This document shows positions 1 to 5,552 of a stretch of DNA of 11,010 nucleotides, piece by piece (the stretch's first letter is position 1; every line of letters starts with the position of its first letter). This DNA comes from CAYLMG01 sp964464635 (GTDB taxonomy: Bacteria; Planctomycetota; Phycisphaerae; Sedimentisphaerales; Anaerobacaceae). The stretch covers positions 1 to 11,010 of the forward strand of contig CAYXGT010000087.1 in the NCBI GenBank assembly GCA_964464635.1, written 5' to 3'. The notes beneath the pieces were generated by a model. The model made no database searches, was not told where the DNA came from, and saw only the letters and a program-made list of their open reading frames with translations. Position numbers and translations under genes: made by a program.

Positions 1-381
1 GATGAAGAGTGGAAAGTTTTTGAGCCGAGGATTACCAAAGTGCTGACTCTGTCACAGCAGAGCGGCGGTTTTGGTGGTATGGGAATGATGATGAGGGGCC
101 GGCGCGGCGGCTTCGGACCTGGAGGTCAGCAGGGTGCTCGCGGCGGGGATACTCAGGCCCAGCAGCAGGAGCTTACCCCCGTACAAAAAAGTACACAGGA
201 GCTTCAGACAGTTTTGGACAACAAAGACGCAAAGCCGGAGGAAATCAAGGCAAAGTTGACCGCATTGCGTGACGCCAAGGAGAAAGCCAGACAGGATCTG
301 GTCAAGGCACAAAAAGAACTCCGAGAAATAGTATCCGTTCGCCAGGAAGCTCAACTGGTGATGATGGGATTGCTTAATTAA
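1..381 (+). CDS. Partial small protein, probably exported, function unknown (3' end only)
   Basis: The reading frame is open from the first base of the window, so the true start lies upstream; 126 residues are visible and end at TAA 379-381. Three parts can be seen: a short start (DEEWKVFEPRITKVLTL), a Gly/Met/Arg/Gln-rich stretch at visible residues 22-50 (GGFGGMGMMMRGRRGGFG), and a charged Lys/Glu-rich tail from about residue 60 that should form a long alpha helix, ending RQEAQLVMMGLLN. The layout resembles small periplasmic helical proteins in Planctomycetes, loosely of Spy/CpxP style, but no diagnostic motif proves this and the signal peptide region is outside the window. It lies 57 bases before gspE on the same strand and could be co-transcribed with it. 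I cannot assign a function; a T2SS role is only suggested by position and by similar Gly/Met-rich stretches in GspD. Confidence 0.75.
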   Translation, partial: DEEWKVFEPRITKVLTLSQQSGGFGGMGMMMRGRRGGFGPGGQQGARGGDTQAQQQELTPVQKSTQELQTVLDNKDAKPEEIKAKLTALRDAKEKARQDLVKAQKELREIVSVRQEAQLVMMGLLN

Positions 382-384
382 CTT

Positions 385-400
385 TGGCAAGATTGTTACT
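385..400 (+). promoter_or_regulatory. Weak sigma-54-like promoter candidate upstream of gspE
   Basis: The bases TGGCAAGATTGTTACT resemble the sigma-54 -24/-12 pattern (TGGCACR-N4-TTGCW), with correct spacing between the GG and the downstream doublet. The nearly invariant GC doublet is AC here, and the -24 box has A for C at its sixth base. If used, the transcript would begin near base 411, at the foot of the hairpin over the gspE ribosome binding site. No good sigma-70 -35/-10 pair was seen in this spacer. Treat as a weak candidate. Confidence 0.15.
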
Positions 401-409
401 TATGTGTTG

Positions 410-430
410 GGCCTTTTCTAAAGAAAGGCT
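410..430 (+). promoter_or_regulatory. Possible RNA hairpin enclosing the gspE Shine-Dalgarno sequence
   Basis: GCCTTT (411-416) is complementary to AAAGGC (424-429), with a 7-base loop and one further G-U pair (410/430). The 3' arm contains AAAGG, the best ribosome binding site for gspE, 10 bases before its ATG at 439. Folding would hide the site. No T-run follows, so it does not look like an intrinsic terminator for the upstream gene. A 6-7 base stem is modest and could arise by chance. Confidence 0.35.
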
Positions 431-438
431 GTATTATT

Positions 439-2175
439 ATGACTGATGTTGTGGAAAAAATGGCAGCCGAAGGTCTGCTCGACGAGCAGACCTTCGGAAA
501 GGTTAAGCAACGCTTATCAGAGGGCGAGACTCTGATAAGTGCACTTCTCAGCAGCGGTCTGCCGGAAGAGCAGGTTCTTCGTTACATAGCCAAGGAGTTC
601 GGATACAGTTACATAAACCTCGAGCAATATCGGCCTTCAAAGCAGTTTCTTTTGCAGTTTCCCGCCAAGATAATGCTTAACAGACAGATAATGCCTCTTG
701 AGGATGGGGATGGCTCTCTTTTAGCGGTAACGAGCAATCCGTTCGATACTATCGGTTTGGATGAGCTTTCTCTGGCAACAGGAAAAGATTTTCGATTAGC
801 GCTGGCACCGTCGGCGGAGATTGACCGCTGTATCAAGCGCTGTCTCGGATTAGGCGCCGATACGGTGCAGACGATGATATCTGAGGCCGGGGAAAACGGA
901 TTTCAGGTCATTGAGCACGAGGGTGAAGATGATATGGACCTGACAGATGCGGCAGAAGGTGCATCCATCATCAGGTTCGTCAACCAGGTGCTGACCGAGG
1001 CTATCAAGCTGAGAGCGACGGATGTACATTTCGAGCCGTTCGAAGATGAGCTTAGAGTTCGCTACAGAATTGATGGAGTGCTGCAGGAGGCTGCTGTTCC
1101 GCCCGAAGTGAAGCAGTTTCAGGCTGCTATTGTTTCCCGACTGAAGATTTTGAGCAGACTTGACATCGCCGAGAAGCGTGTACCGCAGGATGGAAGAATC
1201 AGAATTAAAATTGCCGACCATGAGATTGATGTTCGTGTATCGGTTATACCAATGCTTTACGGAGAAGCGGTTGTTCTGCGTTTGCTGGACCGCAGCTCTG
1301 TACTTTTAGGTCTTGAAAAACTCGGGATGTCCGGTGATGACCTTAATACGTTTAAGAGTGTGCTTGCACAACCCCACGGGATTATCCTTGTGACAGGGCC
1401 TACAGGAAGCGGCAAGACAACAACTCTGTACGCTGCTTTATCACGTATAAACGAGGTTGAGCGAAAGATTATTACTATTGAAGACCCTATAGAGTACCAG
1501 TTGTACGGAATTAACCAGATACAGGTCTCCCGGAAGGCGGGGCTCACCTTTGCCCGTGGACTGCGTTCGATTTTGCGGCACGACCCCGATGTTATTCTTG
1601 TTGGCGAAATCCGCGACCACGAGACTGCTGAAATAGCTGTACAGGCATCTTTGACCGGGCATCTGGTTTTCTCGACTCTGCATACGAATGATGCTCCCAG
1701 CGCTTTGACTCGCCTGGTGGATATGGGAATAGAGCCTTACCTGGTTGCCTCTTCGCTTGAGGCGGTCATAGCACAGAGGCTGGTTCGGCTTATTTGCCCG
1801 CACTGTAAGCAGAAGCTTTCACAAAAAGAGGTGGATTTAATAAGAGCCGAGTTCGGCAGCAGGCTGCCGAAGGAGCTTTATCGTGGAAAGGGATGCCGAC
1901 AATGTCTGGGAACAGGTTATCTGGGACGTCTAGGGATTTTTGAGCAGATGGTTATAACTGAGGATGTTCGAGCACTGATTCTCGAGAATGCTTCGTCGCT
2001 CAAGCTTCGCAGCCAGGCTGTACAGCATAGGATGACAAGTCTGCGGGAAGACGGCCTGCGTCATCTGGCGGAGGGGCAAACAACAATTGAAGAGGTCCTG
2101 CGTGTAACTAAGGATGACCCGTTTATAAAAAATGGTCCGGACAAGATTATTGAAAAACATCAAAGAGAAATTTAG
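439..2175 (+). CDS. gspE: Type II secretion ATPase GspE
   Basis: Cytoplasmic hexameric secretion ATPase that powers pseudopilus assembly by acting on the GspF/GspL platform. The protein has 578 residues, typical for the family. Residues 1 to about 135 look like the MshEN/T2SSE N-terminal domain that contacts GspL. The ATPase core follows with all hallmarks: Walker A GPTGSGKTT at 320-328, an Asp-rich segment around IEDPIEY, Walker B region DPDVILVGEIRD at 382-393, and a His box ending LHTND at 414-418. A zinc-binding tetracysteine site is intact (C453, C456, C486, C489), as in GspE rather than twitching ATPases of the PilT type. Start ATG 439 has AAAGG about ten bases upstream. It is the first T2SS gene and lies 20 bases before gspF. 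Two strong inverted repeats fall inside codons 10-35. PilB is the main alternative name; the pseudopilin set and GspC/L/M context favour GspE. Confidence 0.97.
   Translation: MTDVVEKMAAEGLLDEQTFGKVKQRLSEGETLISALLSSGLPEEQVLRYIAKEFGYSYINLEQYRPSKQFLLQFPAKIMLNRQIMPLEDGDGSLLAVTSNPFDTIGLDELSLATGKDFRLALAPSAEIDRCIKRCLGLGADTVQTMISEAGENGFQVIEHEGEDDMDLTDAAEGASIIRFVNQVLTEAIKLRATDVHFEPFEDELRVRYRIDGVLQEAAVPPEVKQFQAAIVSRLKILSRLDIAEKRVPQDGRIRIKIADHEIDVRVSVIPMLYGEAVVLRLLDRSSVLLGLEKLGMSGDDLNTFKSVLAQPHGIILVTGPTGSGKTTTLYAALSRINEVERKIITIEDPIEYQLYGINQIQVSRKAGLTFARGLRSILRHDPDVILVGEIRDHETAEIAVQASLTGHLVFSTLHTNDAPSALTRLVDMGIEPYLVASSLEAVIAQRLVRLICPHCKQKLSQKEVDLIRAEFGSRLPKELYRGKGCRQCLGTGYLGRLGIFEQMVITEDVRALILENASSLKLRSQAVQHRMTSLREDGLRHLAEGQTTIEEVLRVTKDDPFIKNGPDKIIEKHQREI
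467..497 (+). repeat. Perfect 31-base inverted repeat (15-base arms) inside gspE codons 10-20
   Basis: CCGAAGGTCTGCTCG at 467-481 is the exact reverse complement of 483-497, with only A482 between. In RNA this gives a 14-pair stem with loop GAC. It starts 28 bases after the A of the gspE ATG and lies wholly within codons for A10-G20 (AEGLLDEQTFG), so it is both coding and structured. Under random sequence, one such perfect 15-base dyad is expected about once per 10^5 windows of this size. On the minus strand the stem is followed, after six bases, by six T residues (complement of A455-A460), so an antisense terminator is conceivable. Confidence 0.9.
511..541 (+). repeat. Second inverted repeat in gspE, 10-base perfect arms
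   Basis: CTTATCAGAG at 513-522 is the exact reverse complement of CTCTGATAAG at 530-539, around a 7-base loop. The stem extends by one G-U pair (512/540) and one C-G pair (511/541). It lies 14 bases after the 467-497 dyad and encodes gspE residues of the segment RLSEGETLIS. The two would form tandem hairpins in the first 105 bases of the coding mRNA. Confidence 0.8.
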
Positions 2176-2195
2176 CAGAACCGAGGAAGCGGAAA

Positions 2196-3407
2196 ATGCC
2201 TTCATTTGTTTATAAAGCTATTGACACGGATGGAAAGGAACTTACCGGTACGCTCACCTCCTCAAATAGAGCGACAGTAATAGAGGAGCTTGTAGAAAAA
2301 AATCTATGCCCTGTCTCTGTGAATGAGCAGAGACAAACGAGTACTTCGCATACGCTGTTTAAGAGCTCTCGTGTTTCGAAAGCGGATGTACAGGCTTTTA
2401 CACGAGAGCTGGCGAACCTGCTTTCTGCCGGTGTGCCGTTGAGCAGGGCTTTGAATATTCTCAGCCGTGAAGCCTCCAGGCCTGCAGCGAAAAAGCAGTG
2501 GGCGGAAATTCATAATCAGGTTGCAGGCGGAATGTCACTTGCCGATGCACTGGGCCATTGGCCTCGTTCTTTTCCACAGGTATATGTGGCGATGATAAGA
2601 GCCGGTGAGACAGGCGGTTTTCTTGACCTCGTCCTGGGACAGATAGCAAAGTTTCGCTCACGTGAGCAGGATTTGATGGGAAAGGTAAAGGCTGCTGTTA
2701 TTTACCCGATTATTTTAGCTGTTCTTGCGACGGCAATCTTAATCTTTTTATTGACGTTCTTTATACCGCGTTTCTCTTCAATATTTGCTGAGTTTGGCGG
2801 AACTCTGCCGGCACTTACACGTGCCATTGTTGGTGCCAGCAAAGTGATAACGAAATACTGGATGGTTTTGCTTGTTATTATTGCCTTAATAATCATTACG
2901 TTGCGGCGAGCCTTGGCCGGAGAAAAAGGCCAGCTCGCTGTGGAAAGGACAGTATTGAAAATCCCGATGCTGGGAAAAGGAGTTGCTCAATTTGCCCTGG
3001 TGAGATTTTGCCGAATGCTGGGTACTCTGGTGCAGGCGGGTGTCCCTATTGTGACGGCTTTGCGTGTGGCAAGAGAAGCCATAGGAAACCGGATACTTGC
3101 AAATGCGGTGAGCGGTGCAATCGAGAGGGTTCAACGCGGCACGGCCTTAGGCAGAAGCCTGGCCGATTGTCCTCAGTTATTTCCTCCTTCAGTTATAGAA
3201 ATGATTTCTGTCGCTGAAGAAAGCGCCAAGTTGGATGAGGAGCTGGTACGGCTGGCCGGCGCTTACGAGGAAGAGCTGGACCGACATCTTAAAATGATGG
3301 TCGCAATGGCTGAGCCGGCACTGCTTTTTATTATGGCGGCGCTGGTCGGCACAGTTGTTATTGGAATGCTGCTGCCGATATTTAACCTTCAGGAGCTTAT
3401 TCGATAA
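2196..3407 (+). CDS. gspF: Type II secretion inner-membrane platform protein GspF
   Basis: Polytopic inner-membrane protein at the base of the T2SS that couples GspE ATP hydrolysis to pseudopilin insertion. The 403-residue length is typical. The N-terminus (MPSFVYKAIDTDGKELTG) matches the usual GspF opening. Two repeated T2SSF domains follow, about residues 68-190 and 270-393. The first contains AGETGGFLD and the second VAEESAKLDEELVRLA, the paired acidic motifs of the family. Three hydrophobic segments are visible, near 167-190, 221-237 and 372-395, giving the standard three-span topology. ATG 2196 is preceded by GAGGAAG at a suitable distance, and the gene follows the gspE stop by 20 bases. 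PilC is the homologue in type IV pili; the context makes GspF the better name. Confidence 0.96.
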   Translation: MPSFVYKAIDTDGKELTGTLTSSNRATVIEELVEKNLCPVSVNEQRQTSTSHTLFKSSRVSKADVQAFTRELANLLSAGVPLSRALNILSREASRPAAKKQWAEIHNQVAGGMSLADALGHWPRSFPQVYVAMIRAGETGGFLDLVLGQIAKFRSREQDLMGKVKAAVIYPIILAVLATAILIFLLTFFIPRFSSIFAEFGGTLPALTRAIVGASKVITKYWMVLLVIIALIIITLRRALAGEKGQLAVERTVLKIPMLGKGVAQFALVRFCRMLGTLVQAGVPIVTALRVAREAIGNRILANAVSGAIERVQRGTALGRSLADCPQLFPPSVIEMISVAEESAKLDEELVRLAGAYEEELDRHLKMMVAMAEPALLFIMAALVGTVVIGMLLPIFNLQELIR

Positions 3408-3443
3408 CCAAATAGATATAGTTAGGAGAGTAATAAAAATATT

Positions 3444-3899
3444 ATGAATGGAATGAGAAAACAAATACAGATGGAACAGTTAAGGAAAAAAGTCGAACGC
3501 GGTTTTACGCTGATTGAGCTTTTACTGGTTCTTGTGATTCTGGCGGCATTAGCTGCTATTGTGGTGCCTAAATTTACCAGACGTTCGGAACAGGCCCGAA
3601 TTACGGCAGCTCACACTGATATAGCAAACCTTGAAGTTGCCCTGGATGCTTTTGAGATTGATACCGGCCGGTACCCGAGTTCAAGTGAGGGACTCGGAGC
3701 ATTAGTTCAACAGCCGAGTAATGTTGTGGATTGGCGAGGCCCATATATCAAGCGGGGAATTCCGAAAGACCCCTGGGGAAACCTGTATGTATATAAACAG
3801 CCGGGCCAGTACAATCAATATGGATATGATATATATTCCTTTGGCCCCGATGGCCAGCAGGGAGGCGTGGACGATATAGATAACTGGTCCGAACAATAA
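3444..3899 (+). CDS. gspG: Major pseudopilin GspG
   Basis: Main subunit of the periplasmic pseudopilus. The 151-residue precursor has a 20-residue basic leader ending in Gly20, then FTLIELLLVLVILAALAAIVVPKF: the class III prepilin site, cleaved between G20 and F21 with Glu at mature position 5 (E25). The mature part contains DTGRYPSSSEGLGALVQQP, a clear GspG signature, and PWGNLYVYKQPG. The C-terminus YSFGPDGQQGGVDDIDNW carries the Asp-rich loop (D136, D143, D144) that binds calcium in known GspG proteins. This loop separates it from type IV pilins. ATG 3444 has AGGAG at 3424-3428, about 15 bases away, which is rather far; ATG 3453 is a possible in-frame alternative that would only shorten the leader. 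Confidence 0.97.
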   Translation: MNGMRKQIQMEQLRKKVERGFTLIELLLVLVILAALAAIVVPKFTRRSEQARITAAHTDIANLEVALDAFEIDTGRYPSSSEGLGALVQQPSNVVDWRGPYIKRGIPKDPWGNLYVYKQPGQYNQYGYDIYSFGPDGQQGGVDDIDNWSEQ

Positions 3900-3918
3900 T
3901 TTTTTCAGATAGTTAAAA

Positions 3919-4428
3919 ATGAAAGTAATTCGTTACAAACTTGTTTGCGGATTGACGCTGCTTGAGCTGGTGCTGGTTATGGTGATAATCTGCACTATTC
4001 TTGCGACGGCTGCTCCGTCGCTTCGCGGTTTTTTTGCGTCGCGAGAAACCAGTGATGCGGCTGCGCAAATCGTTGCGTTGACTCATTTGGCCAGGTCGCA
4101 GGCCATTACCGAAGGCCGGATTTACCGATTGAATCTGGATACTCAGAACAAGACTTACTGGCTTACCGTCCAGCAGCAGGGAGGTTTCAGACAGCTTTAT
4201 AACGACTTTGGACGGGTTTTTTCATTGCCGAAAGATACTGAGATTGAGCTGGAGGATATTTCCGGATACGCCTTTTTCTCTTCCTCCGGCGAGCATATTG
4301 ATTTTAACGCCCAGGGACAAACGCAAACGGGGACCATTCGTCTGATTAATCGCCGTGGTGATGTGTTCGAGATTACCTGTCTTTCGCCGGCCGAGCTTTA
4401 TCATGTAGTAATACCGGAGAAAATATAA
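3919..4428 (+). CDS. gspH: Minor pseudopilin GspH
   Basis: Minor pseudopilin that in known systems links the GspK-I-J tip to the GspG filament. It has 169 residues with a short leader (MKVIRYKLVCG) and a hydrophobic helix from LTLLELVLVMVIICTILATAAPSL. The probable cleavage is G11/L12, with Glu at mature position 5 (E16). Leu instead of the usual Phe or Met at mature position 1 is somewhat unusual. The body looks like a GspH/FimT domain: DAAAQIVALTHLARSQAITEGRIYRLNLD, then beta strands with many aromatic and polar residues. It starts 19 bases after gspG, and its TAA overlaps the gspI ATG by one base, which implies translational coupling. Assignment to GspH rests on the FimT-like domain and position between G and I. 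Confidence 0.88.
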   Translation: MKVIRYKLVCGLTLLELVLVMVIICTILATAAPSLRGFFASRETSDAAAQIVALTHLARSQAITEGRIYRLNLDTQNKTYWLTVQQQGGFRQLYNDFGRVFSLPKDTEIELEDISGYAFFSSSGEHIDFNAQGQTQTGTIRLINRRGDVFEITCLSPAELYHVVIPEKI

Positions 4429-4832
4429 TGTCAGATGTCCTGTATAATAGAATATCTGTTCGACGCAGGGGCAATCTTAAAGCATTTACGCTGATTGAGG
4501 TGCTCGCGAGTTTTGTTTTGATGGCAATTATTATTCCTGTAGCGATGAAGGGAGTTTCACTCAGCACCAGGTTAACTGCAAAATCGAAGCAGCAGGTCGA
4601 GGCTGCTTGTCTGGCCAGAACAAAGCTTGCCGAAATCCTGAGTTCCGAGGAGTGGAAAAGCGGTAACACATCGGGAGATTTTGGAACCGACTGGCCGAAT
4701 TATCATTGGTCTGTGGAAATAAACGACTGGATACAGGCATCGCTGAGTCAGTTGGATTTGAATGTTTATTGGTACGCACAGGGAAGAGAACAATCGCTTA
4801 CCTTAACGACGCTTGTTTATGCAGGGAGCTAA
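4428..4832 (+). CDS. gspI: Minor pseudopilin GspI
   Basis: Minor pseudopilin that starts tip assembly with GspJ and GspK in studied systems. The 134-residue protein has a basic leader (RRRGNLKA) followed by FTLIEVLASFVLMAIIIPVAMKG. The residue before the cleavage site is Ala19, not Gly; mature Phe1 is F20 and the conserved Glu5 is E24. The segment QQVEAACLARTKLAEIL is the typical GspI helix, and the small C-terminal part with W and Y-rich strands fits the T2SSI domain. The ATG shares its A with the gspH stop (TAATG), so translation is probably coupled. Position between H and J supports the name. Confidence 0.9.
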   Translation: MSDVLYNRISVRRRGNLKAFTLIEVLASFVLMAIIIPVAMKGVSLSTRLTAKSKQQVEAACLARTKLAEILSSEEWKSGNTSGDFGTDWPNYHWSVEINDWIQASLSQLDLNVYWYAQGREQSLTLTTLVYAGS

Positions 4833-4845
4833 TGAAGTGGTTAAG

Positions 4846-5532
4846 ATGAAAAGAAATAAGTTTGCATTTACATTCCTGGAATTGCTTGTGGCGATGACGT
4901 TGATGAATATTCTGGCGGTTTCTCTTTATGCCAGCTTATATATCGGGTTCAAAGCCAGGCGCAGTTCGACAACGGCAATTCAGCCTGTGCGGGCCTCTCA
5001 AATCGCGATAGAGCTTATAAAACAGGATATTACAGCAGCTCTGCCGCCTACCGGAATTTTGGCAGGCGAATTTCTGGGCAGCAATGACAGAACTGGCGAC
5101 GGATATGATTGTGACAGTCTGTTATTTTATTCAAGCAGTAATGCCGCTGAGCTTCAGCAGGCCGGTTGTGATATCAGAAAGATTGAGCTTGTTTTTATTC
5201 CGTCTTCAGTTCCGGAGCAAAGCGTTCTGGTCCGCAGGATAACCACGAATTTGCTCTCTCCGAAAACAGTACAGCCCGTCGAGGAAATTCTGTGTCGCAG
5301 GGTTGTCTCATTCAACGTCGGATACTTTGACGGCTATAGCTGGTGGGACGAGTGGGACTCGGTTTTGCAAAACAATGCTTTGCCGAAAGTGGTTGGAATA
5401 AGCCTTGAAATTAAACGCGAGGAGAAAAACGAGCAGGGTGAATACGAAAACTATCAGCTTAGTTATGCCTTTATTATTCCCTGCAGTAACATATCATCAT
5501 CGGACGGAGTGACCAGTCAGACCGGTTTTTAG
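4846..5532 (+). CDS. gspJ: Minor pseudopilin GspJ
   Basis: Minor pseudopilin of the pseudopilus tip. I chose ATG 4846, 13 bases after the gspI stop, giving 228 residues and a short leader MKRNKFA followed by FTFLELLVAMTLMNILAVSLYASL. Upstream in-frame starts exist (ATG 4819, TTG 4813) but would overlap gspI and lengthen the leader. As in GspI, the residue before the predicted cut is Ala (A7), with F8 as mature position 1 and Glu at position 5. Later features fit GspJ: IQPVRASQIAIELIKQDITAALPPTG, DSLLFYSSS, RKIELVFIP, and VVSFNVGYFDGYSWWDEWDS, the usual sequence of helix and strands leading to a WDS-like turn. Two cysteines (about C97 and C112) could pair. The gene ends 20 bases before gspK. 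Confidence 0.9.
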   Translation: MKRNKFAFTFLELLVAMTLMNILAVSLYASLYIGFKARRSSTTAIQPVRASQIAIELIKQDITAALPPTGILAGEFLGSNDRTGDGYDCDSLLFYSSSNAAELQQAGCDIRKIELVFIPSSVPEQSVLVRRITTNLLSPKTVQPVEEILCRRVVSFNVGYFDGYSWWDEWDSVLQNNALPKVVGISLEIKREEKNEQGEYENYQLSYAFIIPCSNISSSDGVTSQTGF

Positions 5533-5552
5533 CCGAATGAGGGTAATGAAAT

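Noticed and set aside
410..430. Intrinsic terminator for the upstream gene
   Set aside because: The stem is short and is followed by a mixed TGTATTATTATG sequence rather than a T-run; it overlaps the gspE ribosome binding site, so a translational role fits better.
467..497. Chromosome dimer resolution (dif) or phage attachment site
   Set aside because: Arms are GC-rich with a one-base centre, unlike the 11-6-11 layout of dif, and there is no integrase or tRNA nearby.
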